Part shown: piece after piece, positions 1-11,879 of the stretch
How positions within the stretch are numbered: the stretch's first letter is position 1
How the letters are laid out: each line of letters starts with the position of its first letter
Assembly (NCBI GenBank): GCA_001949185.1
Contig: BDGG01000013.1
Coordinates: 478,408-542,407 of the forward strand
Reading direction: 5' to 3'
Source: Ramazzottius varieornatus
Lineage: Eukaryota; Tardigrada; Eutardigrada; Parachela; Ramazzottiidae
DNA length: 64,000 nucleotides
Notes under the pieces: model-generated
Databases searched by the model: none
Told to the model about the DNA's origin: nothing
What the model saw: only the letters and a program-made list of their open reading frames with translations
Made by a program: the position numbers and the translations under genes

Positions 1-161
1 AGGTAACGGACAAGTCATGTGCTGCAGAAGTCACGTTTATTTTGAAGAGAAGAAAATGAATAAAAGCTAGGAACGTAGCAGGCTTCCCAAAGCTTTGCGA
101 GATTAGGTTGGACCGCGTGTAATCTTGTGATGAAGCATAATTGACCAACTTTGCATTCGCA

Positions 162-876
162 ATGGTTATCAAACACGGACGACCTTCCGAGGCGAGAAAG
201 CCGTTTATCTGGGCGGCACAGGTCGAGCATGATCGTTTGATTCGCCTGAGATGGCAGAAAAAGTTCGGAAAAGTGTTGGACCAAAGCACGCAAAAGATTG
301 GCCGTGTCAATATTATCAAACCAGGTGCGTCCAGACCAACCCCGGTCGAGATTGTTCATTTGTGCTGTTTCTTTCTCTGTAGGGTGGTATAAGGATGTTG
401 GGCGCGATGTAACAGAAGCCGATCGAGTGGCTCGGCCACTCAACGAACTGATCACCATCATGCAATTTCCGCCCAAATACCGTCGTTTCCCTCCGCATGA
501 CGAGCCGGGCCCCGAAATCACGGAGCATGTACCGCGTCTGTCCCTGCAGTTCGACGTGCCGGACGACCAGCGTTCATCGGTGTTGGCCGAGTACGGTGGA
601 CGGTTTGACTACCTCAGGCGCCGTCATGCTGTACCTATCAATCAACGCTATGTTCAGCCGCCCAACGTCAACGCCACGTATGGATGGCACGTCTTAAAGA
701 AGATCCGACCGGTCAATATGCGACGAAATACGCCACCACCTGATGAGCAAATCTACGATCATGAACTGAACAGGAAGCGATACGGGCACAACCCAGTTGT
801 CGCTCAAGAGTTTTATCGTAGTGCGGGTGTAATCAATGCCAGAAAGGCTAGTGTCATCTTGGATATCAGTAAATGA
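162..876 (+). CDS. Unrecognised conserved-looking protein, two exons
   Basis: Exons are 162-324 and 383-876. The splice CCAG|gtgcgt ... ctctgtag|GGTGG keeps the frame open and gives about 218 residues. I chose the ATG at 162 because the frame upstream has no other ATG. There is no signal peptide and no membrane segment. The protein is basic and rich in Arg, Pro and Tyr, with motifs such as KPFIWAAQVEHDRLIRLRW near the N-terminus and NELITIMQFPPKYRRFPPHD in the middle. The style suggests a small structural protein such as a mitoribosomal or sperm-microtubule protein, but I cannot assign a family. The stop at 874-876 lies within 'cagTAAATGA', and the preceding 'gatatca|gtaaat' could be a donor, so the C-terminus is uncertain. 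Confidence 0.6.
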
Positions 877-1739
877 CAGCCTGAATTAATTCATACGTGT
901 TAGAAGTACAGCTTAGACGGGGGAAAATGTTATAATTCTCCCAGGCTTTACGATATCTGACGACCGTGAATGCTGATGACAAACGCTGAGTGCAGACGGT
1001 GACCACGACGATATCCGCCGCTTTCGCCACTATTGTGCCGTTGTACCTGGCCCTCCAGGTGACACCTCGCAGTAGACGCATGCACTGTAATGACTATTTA
1101 AAGCTGACGACTGCTGTCATTAGAAGTGCCAGCGAAATCTTTCTGTGTTCTCCGAGCCGTGTATTCATTGATGATCAGCCAAGAAACAACCGAGCAGTGA
1201 ACATCGTATAAATTTTGAACCCTGAGCCTGTCGGGATAACTAGCTTTCGGTTTTCGTTTCGCACCACGACGTACGACAGAACGTCGCTGTGGGGTAGGTG
1301 GCGTGGTGGTAAAGCAGAGGGGCGACTTCTGACTTCGATGTGCTCTCAAGTGAATACCTGTAATCATGGCTGTTTCTTGATTTAGCCGAAACGGATCATA
1401 GTTTCGCAGAGTAGCAGATCCGTTGTGATGTGTTTTCAGGCTCCGCTGCACGAGTACAGTTCGCGCGCTCGAGATCCGTAAAAATTTTCCGATTTCAATT
1501 TAAGGCCTGCTAAAGATTCACCGTACTCGTACAGCATGTCAAGCTACAGGCCAAAATTAGATAACGCACACATTACATGGCGCTCTAACTAATGTAACAG
1601 CGTGACCAAGTCGCAGGAATTCGGTTGTAGTGGTCCCGGGGCGAGCGATATCCTTATCTCTGAATAATTTCTGTATTTGGAAAATTGGAAAATTTTGCAC
1701 GGATTTCGTGCGAGAGGTTGTTTGTACGGTAACCAGCAT
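877..1739. other. Intergenic, no supported gene
   Basis: A minus-strand open frame at 1098-1451 (117 codons, Arg/Ser/Thr rich) has no recognisable domain or splice support. I see nothing else of note here. Confidence 0.4.
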
Positions 1740-3990
1740 TTAAAAACCACATCTCAGGATATCTTCCAACAGTCTAAGTTTGCCCGAAAAATCAGCTCTC
1801 TTGTTCACAAATTTGCCGTCCTGTGTCAACTCATGATAGTTTCCGTCTGGGCCGAAGAACGGTCCTTCGTGCCGCCTGCAAAGAAATAAGAACGCCGATA
1901 CTCGCTACAGGTAGGGTTGATTGAACGGCGATCAACACGTTGAAGTGCTACTATGGTACTTGCCCAGTGTAAGCTATCTGGTGAACGTTGTCATGTAGCG
2001 TCTTTGACACTGCGTTACTCGTCTTTTCCTTCAGAAATAGATCGAATTCTCCACGGAAAAGATGGAAAACCTCCATAGCATGGAAGGCACCTGTATCAAA
2101 AAGCGAGCATTTTCAAGCTTTTATGCGATCTGAAGTGTGCAGCTGGAAGACGCTTACCAAATCTCTTGAATCCCGGGTCATACGAAAGCAGAAACATCTG
2201 GTTTGCGCCGTCCGAGATGGTGGCATGCATCATTGACTCCTTTCACGGCATACACTCCAAACATCAAGTCAGAGGCAACCTGCCGGAACGAAACTTGGGC
2301 TTTAGTGTTCAAAAGCATATTAAACAGAGTGCCCAGGAGCTTACTTGCTGAGAGCAACATCCGATGACAAATCGCGGGAAACGTTGTAAAACTCGAAGGC
2401 GTCTTCTGCTTTGAGAGACGCTTGGGCGGGTGAGCAACGTCTTCCGGACAGCTCCGTGATAAAAACGGTCAGTAGGTCCAAGGTGGAGGCATACGTGTGC
2501 TTGACGTTGTCGGCCAACAGGTGCGGAGCATCAACTATGAAAGACATTCGGCTTTTGCGTCGCGACCGGGAAACATCCACTATGGAAGACTCGACAACGC
2601 CACGAACGGCGAGCCAAGGGTGAGCAGGGACCAGACTAACAAAGCGTAAACAGGGAAAAGTCTTCCCTCAAGCAACCGGTAATAAACATGGCAACTTTTC
2701 TCTCTTGATACGAATCTGACGCGGTTGCCCAATCCCGAAGTATATCTTCCGGGAGTTTTTGAAGGTGGAAGCCATCGACGACGGGAGTGTAGTATATATC
2801 TAAGATGGTGTCTTCCGGGCGGAGCTACAAAACAGGATGTTCAACTTAACGCAACCACGACCACGTCATGCGCTCTCGAAAAGTGAACTTGTTACACTGT
2901 TAGCACGAACCTGCTTTTCCAGCACAGTTGTTCCATTCAACAAAACTTCGTACGACAGGGTTCTCAAGCAGGCAACTGCTTCTGCCGAGGTGGTATTCGG
3001 ACAGCCCAGATGCCCAGCTATCGCGAAGGTTCCAGCTGCAGGATTTATGTTCATTGCCCATCCGCATAAACTGTTACCGCTGAATGCGATACCCGCCTTG
3101 ACTTTATCTAAGAGGAGGAAAGCTTTCTTGAGCATCAAAAGCTAGACTGAATTCCTTCAATATCGCTCACATCGAACGTCGTCATCCAATAACAAGGCCG
3201 ACGTCAGGACGGCGCCTGCGCTTTCGTCAAAAATAGTAACCTTGGCCGGATCTCCGCCGAAAGCCGCGATGTTGTCGATCGTCCAGTTCAGGGCTAGCTT
3301 TAAATCACCGAGTGTCCAATTTCCGGGTGCCACCTCGTCACCCGTACTCAAGAAACCTGAAAAAGAATCTTGCCCACCCTGTCAATTATCAGATATTCCC
3401 GAAGAGACAATACCAAATGCTGATACTCTGTAGTTGACAGTGACCACAATCGCATCCACAGCCTTTGCCAGGATAGTAGAGTTGTAAAGATCCTTATCTC
3501 CCACTGTATGTATAAGCCAAGATATATCACGCGGCGGGAGAGTATCAGGTTGTGAAGCGAAACATTAACTTAACGTACTTTCGAAACCTCCACCGTATAT
3601 CCAGAAAAGAACCGGGCGAGGTGTAGCCTTTCCTTTCCGTGACGGAGGTACATAGACATCCAAGTACAAACAGTCCTCACTCATGCTTAGATTTCTCTGG
3701 GGTAACCCTGGTGCAAAAATCGACGGTGACTGAGGGCAGACATGGCCTGCCTGCAGCCGATCTGGATTGTTCAAATAGGAGAAATTCGTGTTGGGCTGGG
3801 CGTGTTCGAATCGTCCAGCGGTACCGTACTTGATGCCATAATAGACAGTGGTCTCGCCTTCCTGAAGCTGCACGCCAGGATGCTCCACGCCATTTGCGAG
3901 CTTGACGACTCCTTTACGCGACTCATTCTCAGCTGTCACAAAAGCGAGAGTAACGGCCAACCAAAGCAGAATATTCCACCCAGTCACCAT
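1740..3990 (-). CDS. Secreted carboxylesterase/cholinesterase-like protein, altered elbow
   Basis: This is an alpha/beta-hydrolase of the type B carboxylesterase family, which hydrolyses esters; the protein is probably secreted. ATG 3990 starts a clear signal peptide ([20 protein letters not shown]). An in-frame ATG at 4053 would bury it. Exons I can place: 3579-3990, 3414-3503, 3171-3356, 2911-3107, one from 2824, 2340-2580, then further short exons to the stop at 1740. Family marks are [12 protein letters not shown], the oxyanion YGGGFE, the NYRVSAFG strand, SGNSLCGWA and a late [12 protein letters not shown] segment that carries the expected catalytic His. The nucleophile elbow reads FDESAGA where the family has GESAG: the Ser is kept but the preceding Gly is Asp. 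The acid residue is uncertain because the 2600-2700 splice is unresolved. There are several N-glycosylation sites. It may be a neuroligin-like or reduced-activity esterase. Confidence 0.8.
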
Positions 3991-4744
3991 TTTGGTGCAG
4001 GTAAGAGTAATGGCGGACGATGAGGATGCCGAGTTATGGTGGAACACTGACAACTGTCGACACTGAGGTGACCAGCTTCTCGCTTGTCGTGTTTTGTTCG
4101 ATCGCCTAATTGGTAATCATCCAGGAAGTCTGGCTTGAAGAGATGGATATCTGCTACGAGTACAACTTTGGACTTAGACGATCCACAGTTTTTTGTCGTC
4201 CGTTATTGACATAGCGACAGCAATGGCTCCGAACTCGAGCTGCACAACGTGTATTTGCAGTGTGATCTATCCACAAGCCGCAGCAACAGAAAACCACAGA
4301 CGTTAACTGTGGGCGTGGTGAGACGTACTGAAAGATGGCTATCCGGATCGACCTTTAACTTTCCTTTGTAACGGTCTAAAGTTCAGTTTGTAAGTCCGCT
4401 GTTTGACGGGATTTACAGTATTATTAGCACTATATACTTCAGAGTGCCGATCGTTTCGCTAGTGTGTGTCCGAATATGTGCCGTGGACCATATGTAATCG
4501 CAGGTTTCGATCTCGTCACCGTTACAGGTACAGTTTGTGCATGAGCACAGCGCCTCCTGTCCGTCATCGTCGTCTTGTGGCCAAATCAACACCACAGTTC
4601 ACCGTCAGAAGGTGGGCTGGAACAGCGGTTTATCTGCCCCGCATCCCTCCAAGCCCGCCAGACAGGGGAGGTGCCCCGGCATGGAGGTTTTATGCTAACA
4701 AATCATCGGGCAAAGCTGATTGCTGATTTAGCCAGACACTGTCC

Positions 4745-5197
4745 TGCGAGACTAATGATGAGCATTTCACGCAGATGGTCCGTGTAATGTAAAGTGTAAT
4801 GTAAAATAGTGTAATTGCAAGAGTGTAATTACATTTTACACCAGTTTACATTTTACAGACCGAGCGGTTTGTAACGCCTAAAAGTGACAAGGAGCGACGA
4901 AAACGACGAACCAGCTATGTCTATGTTTGCGTAGAATATAGATCTTAGTAATTGTCTTCCAGACAAAGATGAAAATACGGTTGCAAAATGACCATACTCA
5001 GGAAGTTTCTGACATTTTCCCGCGTAAGTCAGCCGACTTTTAGATTTCTGGCGGCAAAACACCCAAAAATACCGCAGATTCTGGCAGGTAAAAGTTGTAA
5101 TTACATTTTACATTTACATTACAACTTCCCCGTGGTTGTAATGTCGTGTACAAGTGTAATTGTAATGTAAAATGTAATGCTCATCATTATGCGAGAC
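4745..5197. mobile_element. hAT-like MITE with 8-bp target duplication
   Basis: The element spans 4753-5189 (437 bp). Its ends are the inverted repeats TAATGATGAGCATT and AATGCTCATCATTA. It is flanked on both sides by a perfect 8-bp direct repeat TGCGAGAC (4745-4752 and 5190-5197), the target-site length typical of hAT transposons. Both halves hold clusters of GTAATGTAAA-like subterminal repeats. There is no transposase frame, so it is non-autonomous. It lies between the esterase and the tandem-module gene. Confidence 0.85.
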
Positions 5198-5450
5198 ACT
5201 ATCCAATGAAGGAACAACCTGGGCCGGAAACCCGAATCAACCGGCGCGTCGTTTTGCCGTACTGTGTTTGCCATATCTGGAAGCTTCATTATTTTCCTCG
5301 TCCATTGAATTCCTGACAGACTAACCATGACAGGCAAACAATTGAACCGATCGCATTGAACCTTAGGGTTTCGGCGAGGGTTGCATTGGCATGAGAGGTT
5401 CCGCGACGAAACACAAGAAGTTAGAAAGAGCTTGATCTTGCTGATGCTGG

Positions 5451-8400
5451 TTACAGTGCGCTAGAGCTTTGATTATTGTCGTCATCATCCATGTCGAAAC
5501 CAAAGAGGAAATTCTCGTGTGGAAGTTCATGACGAAATCTTCTCTTGACGAAAGTGGAGTTGATCGACTGCTCTGCTGGTACAACTGCCAGTACATAGTA
5601 GAGTACTTTGTGTGAATCGGGTGGTGTGTCTTTGGAAAATTCTTCCCTCACTTCATGGTCAAAGACAACCGTGACGTTGGTCGCGTTGTTTTCTCCTGAC
5701 AAAAGAAAATGTTACACTTCAAAACTTACGCTAATCAATAACGTTCAGAAGGGTTATCGGCTAGTCTCATTCTGCGGTATTACCGGAGAGAATTCGCGTC
5801 CAGGTTGTTGCCATTAGGTTCAAATAGTCATCCCGGTCTTTGGTGTTGTTATAAACTAGCCAGATGTAATCGGACAAAACGAACCCGGAAGGCAAAGGTG
5901 GCGCCAGTAATGCTTCTTTCAGCGTTGCCTGAAAGAAACACACTGTTTCAATTGAGCTCCAGCGATGCCTGGCCCACTCTACAACGTACACTGGACGAAT
6001 TGGCGGTATAGTCGAAATGGGTCAAAATGTGTGTCGGCTGCAAGTTGGATAAGCTGTTCTGGGAGCTTGAGATGGACATTCCAGGTAGCAAGTTCTCGAA
6101 TTGCGCCCGGAGTAGCGGTATATCCACATGCGACTGATTGGTCTGAATAATAACCACGTAGGAGATATCGTGGATTTGTTTCAACGTCGAAGTTCCCAGG
6201 GCTAAACTGAGGTCGCGGTTGACCACGTCGCTGTACAGTGTTATATCGACACTGGTGGCATTTGAACCTGAAGATAATGACCGTTGTTGCTATAGATGGG
6301 AACTTTTTTCCTGTGTACTTGGAGCTTGATATTGATATGGATCAACATACCTAAAACACGTTGCCATAAGTTTTGGATGACTTGAAGCATGTTCACGAGT
6401 TCTTGAGGCGTGGAGTAGCTGACCGAGAGCCCAGCCGGGATGACGATGAGGTCTTCGCGACGGTCGTTTGCACTGACGGAAGAGTTGGCATAAGTGAGAA
6501 GCTGGGTGTGGTTGGTCTCAGGAGAGGACAGGTACTGGTGGAAAGCGCTCTTTAAAACGTCAATGTTCCATCCGCGTTGGTGAGTCAGTATAAGCACCAT
6601 GTAACTCAACCGGTGGGAACCAGTGGTGGCATTTGCCACGTCAAAGTATGGCCGGATCTGCACATCGACTGCGTTTTTCCCTATGTTAAAATAATTTTGT
6701 ATCCCGAGTTTTCTAGGAAACCTCTCTGGGGTTGACTTTGAAATCGATTTTTACCCATGAAGTCGATCCACATTTTGGTCAGTGCTTCGAAGACGGCGTC
6801 TCGTTCGGCATCAGTTGAGTAATTTGCTTCGATGACATTGTCGAAGACGTAAGATTCTATTGAATCCGGCTGTATCGTTTGAAGCGCTATTTCTGTTATG
6901 TTTGAATGCGGAGAATTTCTTTGCGCTGTCAGTTCTGTGACAGAGTTGCTGCTTGTATCCAAGATGACTGATGGCAAATTAGCCTTCACGAGTCGCTGGT
7001 TGAACTCGGCTGTGATCTTTTCCTGATCGTAGTTAGTAGCGTTGGTAATGACGAAAACAGTATAGGTTACGTAATGGACCTTCGTGCCGGAAGTGTCAAG
7101 GCCGCCATCCACGTCAATGGTAGAATCGTTTGAGACGACTAAGCGTACGTCGATCTGGTTAAAGCCTACAACACACAGTAGCCGTGACGGGGATGTAGCT
7201 CAGATGGTAGAGCGCCCGCTTAGCATGCGGGAGGTAGGGGGATCGATACCCTCCATCTCCAGTTTTTCCACTTTTTCAGCTGTGTTTTCTTTAATACGAA
7301 ATAACGATAGACTTACCGAAAACATCCTTCCAGACATTGAGCACGGATTCCAGCACAGTTGAACGTTCACTTTCAGATGTGTAGTTGAGCAGAATAGTGT
7401 TGGGTAAAGCGAAGCCGAGCAACGGTCCGGTCGAATCTCTTTTCGGCTACAAAAAGGATAAGGGAAATGACTGCACGACTCATACACATCCACCCAGGCT
7501 GAGGTATGAATAGATTCGAAATTGTAGAGGCCTTGTTAATTTTTTATAGTCAATTTGTTTATATTGGTACATCGACGTACCGTGGTAAAGTTCAATGAGG
7601 AGCTGGAGTTGTTCGGTACTTCATGAACGAATTGTGAACGTTCGGGGATCGTCAGGATGGTCAGACCCGGCATAGCAATTCTCGACACCAGACGGTCTGC
7701 TGTGGCTCTCAAACCATCTACGTCAAGCTCCAGCGGACTTGTTGATTTGACGAGGACAATGTAAAAGAGATCGATCAGCTGCTCGTTACCGGCAAGAGGG
7801 CCGGCGTGCGGAGCTTCACGGTAGATCGACACCTGGATATCCTGTGCTTGTCTCCCTATAAGGACGAAATACCTCATGTTGACAACTTCCTCTTTGGAGA
7901 ATATAACAGTTTCTTGCCTACCGACTACGTCCATCCAGATGATTTGAAGGGCTTTCAGCAGCTGCTCTCTTTCGGTCGAAGTTGCGTCGGCACTTATGGA
8001 GACGGAGTCGAGAATGACGTTATTATGAACGCTAGCATCACCAATGGCACCACCGGTAGCAGAGGCAGGTCTCACAGTGGTGGTGGTGGTGGTGGCTCGT
8101 CGAGTCAGTAGTTCTAATGTGCGGGTATTGTTAGCCAGCAGCTGCAAGAAGCGCACCCTGGCAGCTTCCACGTTGATGTCGGGAAGTTTCCCCAGTACCA
8201 GTACGACGTAGTCGATATTCGTTACTGGGATTTCCGATGAGTTGACTGGTCTGATGGTGGTGTTGTGGTACACTGCAAGCTTGACGTCTTCCGTCTCGTT
8301 ACCTGAAAGAAACAAACGCCCGAATGAAAATTTCACTGTCGACATCAACTGGCGCACAGGGAAAGCCTACTGTAAGCCTAGACATACCGAAAGCGTCGAG

Positions 8401-11222
8401 CCAAGTGATCCGTAGGTCGTCCATCGCTTCCGGTATCGTTGTAGTACTGGCCAGTTGTAACATGATGTTTTCGAAGAACACTGCCGAGTGGACCTGGGCG
8501 AGACCACTCCCGGCCAGCGTAGTCCTTATCAGCTTTTCGGCTGCCAAAGTCGCCAGGGCATCCAACTCGGGTGAACCCTTGACGTTCTTCCGTCGAATTG
8601 TAGTTGTTGGGACCCGAGTAGTTGAGTTTGTCTGCGCCATGACGCCCTGTTTCGCTTCCAGGGAAGCTCTGCTGCCACCAGTGGTAGTTGTAGTGCTGGC
8701 TGAGCTGGTCGTGCTGGTTGATCTCTTTGCGGTTGTGAAATAGATAATTCTCGTTGATGGAAAAGTGGTCAACCTTGTGGTTGGGTGTGTTGAAGAAGTA
8801 ACCAGGGTCGTTCTGTGCGTGGTGGAAGAAGTGGTCGGGGCGGTACTCGTAGTTGTGACGGTGGTGGTTGTTCTTTTGGTAGAGGGTGCCATCGAGGGGG
8901 TTGTAGCGGTAGTGATCATGGTGGTAGATGGTGTCGTAGTCGTGCTGGTTGATGTGGTAGAAGTGGTAGTCGGCATAGTTGAGGTGGTGGTGGTAGCGCG
9001 TGTCGTCGTGGTTGTTGGTCTCGTGGTTGGCGGGGTAGATGTAGTCGTTGAAGTTGCGGGTTGCTGAGTCGTCGTGGTAGGCGGCGCGGTGATAGTTACT
9101 GGGACTTTGGTGGTGGTGACCACGGTGGTCGTGGATGTTGAAGTGGTAGTCGATGTTGTGGCCGTTGAAGTAGACGAAGAGGCGCGTACTACGATCTCGG
9201 CAGCATTCTGCCTTGTCTGGCTCTTGGACCACAGAACACCAGGAAGTACCACCCACCTAGTCGTAAAACCGTTACTGACGAATGGTCGAGTTGATAACGA
9301 AGTGGAAGCTGGTGTTGTGGCTTCGGTCGTCACCGACTCTCCACTGGCACCAAACGGAATCTGTTCTTCGGTTGCAGTCGTTAAATCAATCGGCATGGAA
9401 GTCTTAGCCGCAGTCTTGGCCGCGGTGGATGATCCAATTGACGATTTGGTGCTCACTGCGACGAATTCAGTGGTCGAGATAACACTAGGAGCCGGAGTGA
9501 AGGGCAAGTCTGGACTGACGATGAAGAAGTCTTTTTCGTTCAGATCAGTGTTTGCTGAGGCTGACGTCGTTGCCGCTGTTGCGACATTTGGTAGGGGTGA
9601 TCCAATGGTCACTGTTGATGTAGCTTCAGGGGTTGGTTGGGTGAATGAATGGACAATGGCGACCGGCACTGTCCCGTCAGGCGCCAAAACCCGTAAAGCT
9701 TCTTGGTGGAATTGAGTCCTGACGTTCTCGACATGGACCTTGGCGTCAGTCAAGCCGCTCATCTCGTAGGTAATATCATAGACCAGCGTCACCACCCCCG
9801 ACACCGTCATATTCTGCAGCGTACTATTGACAAAGCGGATATCCCGAAAGACGAAGCGCGGGCCCAAAACAGAGATCCACAACTGTTTGATCTGTTGGAG
9901 TAGCTGGATAACCTGCGCCGCGTTGTCGTAAGGGAGGAGAACCGAGTCGGTGATCTCAAAGGGCTCCGCTGGGACAGAGTACTCGGTGGTTGATGGACGA
10001 AGGGTGGTAGTGGTGGATGAAACGCTGGCGTCGCTGAGACTAGTGAGGGTTGGACCAGCAATGGATATTCCCCAAACGCCATGTCCGACTAGACGCGAGG
10101 CGAGAAGAAGCTGTCGAAAGCTCGGCTCAAAGTCGCGGGAAGTCAGTCGGACACTGCTATTGCCGGAAATGATGTATGTGATGAAGTGTTTAGAGATGGT
10201 GCCGGAAGACGCAGAGGCTTCGTTGTACAAAGTCAGCTGAATATTCGTAGCAATCGGCCCTGAAATAAATCCATCCTCCATGTGTGCAAAGCCATTCCGA
10301 CCGGAAACATAAAAACGAAAATTAAATAATGCTCACCTAAAAGGTTGGACCAGATTTCTTTTATGCTTTGAAGCAAGTCGTCTCGTTGAGTGTCATTGGT
10401 ATAAGTCAAGCCTATAGACTCGAGGAAAGCGAACAAGTTTCCTTCCTGGGTGGTGTTGATTGGTATGACTGGGATTCGCGTGAACGACAGGAGAGATCTG
10501 AACTTTTCTTTGGCGTCACGTTGGTCAACTGCCGAGGGCGAGTTCCCCAGCACCGCATACGTGACAATACTGGCGGTGGAGTTGTCGGCAAAGTCCGTGG
10601 GGTTGGTTAAATCTGGCTCGTCGTTGACCAGGACAACTTGGACATCCGTCACCATCGGCGCTAGACGAAAATCAAATTCAACGTTTGCTTGTGACGACTT
10701 TGGTTGTGGCATTGTTTACCGAGAGCATCTTCCCACACTTGGGTAAGCTGCTGTAAAGCTACGTCACGGTCATTAGTGGATGCATAGGCTAGAAGAACCG
10801 CGTCGGCCAAGGTGAACGACCAGGTGGATGGCTGGATAACCAGAGGCGTTTCCGTTGTGTTCGCCATAATCGGCTGTCGATCACCCCCCGACAAATCGGA
10901 AACTGAATCGTCCAATTTGACTATATCATTCTCTGCAACAGAAAATCCAGCGTGGTGATTGATACGTTTCGCATTTTCAGCAGTAATGATGTGAATTTAC
11001 AGAGACGTTTTACCAGATACGTATTGGGTCCTTTAGCCCACGATATTATCAATCTTTATGGCTTGATTTACCTGTAACCCTTCCTTGTGCGATGAAACGT
11101 GCTCCCGAAACACACGAAATCTGGAACACGCGAAAAACTTGCAGTAGACAACATAGTTGAGTAGACCACAAAGTTCAGAGAATAATTACCGCTAAAAATA
11201 TGAATAACGCGAAGAGAAGCAT
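5451..11222 (-). CDS. Large secreted/extracellular protein of ~10 tandem undescribed modules plus mucin block
   Basis: Exons read (minus): 10720-10932, 10337-10660, 8388-10259, 7922-8302, 7581-7855, 7317-7446, 6755-7165, 6351-6668, 5990-6267, 5784-5928, 5451-5695. A candidate signal exon is 11190-11222 (MLLFALFIFLA); its phase does not join directly to the next exon, so a small exon may be missing. Each module is about 100-130 residues: a start like 'VDIxLYxD', a hydrophobic strand such as 'IDYVVLVLG', then 'F..LL', then a second half with 'Y(S/T)xDxERDxLLxALxxIWxDxLG' ending at the exon border. Most borders are phase 1, so exons can duplicate symmetrically. One copy carries a Thr/Ser/Pro mucin segment (encoded about 8750-9240). 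N-glycosylation sites are frequent. The last copy is cut short and ends in an acidic DMDDDDNNQ tail. No transmembrane segment is seen. I do not recognise the module. Confidence 0.8.
7189..7261 (+). tRNA. tRNA-Ala (AGC)
   Basis: A 73-nt cloverleaf. The acceptor GGGGATG pairs with CATCTCC (one G-U), the D-arm is GCTCAGATGGTAGAGC, the anticodon stem CCCGC/GCGGG encloses loop TTAGCAT with anticodon AGC, and the T-arm is GGGGG ATCGATA CCCTC-like. A T-run follows directly, as expected for pol III. It lies antisense inside an intron (7166 to 7316-side) of the tandem-module gene. Confidence 0.93.
8750..9240 (-). repeat. Thr-rich mucin-like low-complexity block inside the module gene
   Basis: The coding strand is a long run of ACC/ACT/ACA codons giving Thr-Thr-Thr with Ser and Pro, a typical O-glycosylated stalk. 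The opposite strand reads as a Val-rich frame (GTN codons), which is a shadow and not a gene. The block splits one module: its first half lies upstream (LWISVLG to about QPTPEAT) and its second half downstream (ending ITWLDAFG). Confidence 0.8.
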
Positions 11223-11806
11223 GACGAGTGATCTCAATCGAATCCGGTCGCGATACTGTAGAAGCGCAATACGGCGTTCCTTGGAACAAATTCGAAAATC
11301 GAAGGATCGAAGAACAATAAAAATCGGTAGATAGCTGATAGTTGTCAGAAAGTAAAACTATCAGTCATTGCGGAAGAAAGTGAAGGTATCCTATCGACAT
11401 TTGATGGCGATGACATCCGACTTCTCCCCTGCGGCGATCGCTGACGAGAGCAAAAGATGCGCAAGTTCATTGTCACGTTATTGGTTTGCTGCTCAGTTGA
11501 ATCTTTAGTAACGTGACACAGCCTTGAAGTGTATCCTGTTCAATGAGCAATGAAACTTTCAACGCTCAGGTAACTGTCGGCCCGCGAACTTTGCGCTTCC
11601 TTTTTGTTGGTCCGCTGAAGACATTCAACCTCGTTTTTAACTGACAAACCATCGATTCCGCCCATTTTCGGGTGACACGTAAGACTGAGATACGTATAGT
11701 TTTTAATGGGATCGACAATAACGTAGGACCGTCCATCGATAAAGTTAACAACGAAGAGCTCGTCGCAAGAATTATTGTTGCTCCGTCAATCGAAAAAGTG
11801 AAAAAC
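11223..11806. other. Intergenic, upstream of tandem-module gene
   Basis: This should hold the module gene's promoter. I see no convincing TATA box and no supported open frame. Confidence 0.35.
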
Positions 11807-11879
11807 TGGAGATGGAGGGTATCGATCCCCCTACCTCCCGCATGCTAAGCGGGCGCTCTACCATCTGAGCTACATCCCC
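11807..11879 (-). tRNA. tRNA-Ala (AGC), second copy
   Basis: The same 73-nt sequence as the copy at 7189-7261, on the opposite strand, about 600 bp upstream of the tandem-module gene's candidate first exon. The 3' flank (T-run then CACTTTTTC) is also shared, so the duplication included some flanking DNA. Confidence 0.93.

Noticed and set aside
1098-1451. Minus-strand 117-codon basic frame
   Set aside because: No domain, no splice sites that fit and low-complexity Arg/Ser content.
8378-9256. Second long minus-strand frame rich in His, Tyr, Asn
   Set aside because: It is the shifted frame of the same ACN-repeat coding region; the Thr-rich frame continues the module gene in phase.
8765-9715. 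Long plus-strand open frames rich in Val
   Set aside because: They are the complement of the Thr-rich mucin codons on the minus strand. There is no start context or domain.
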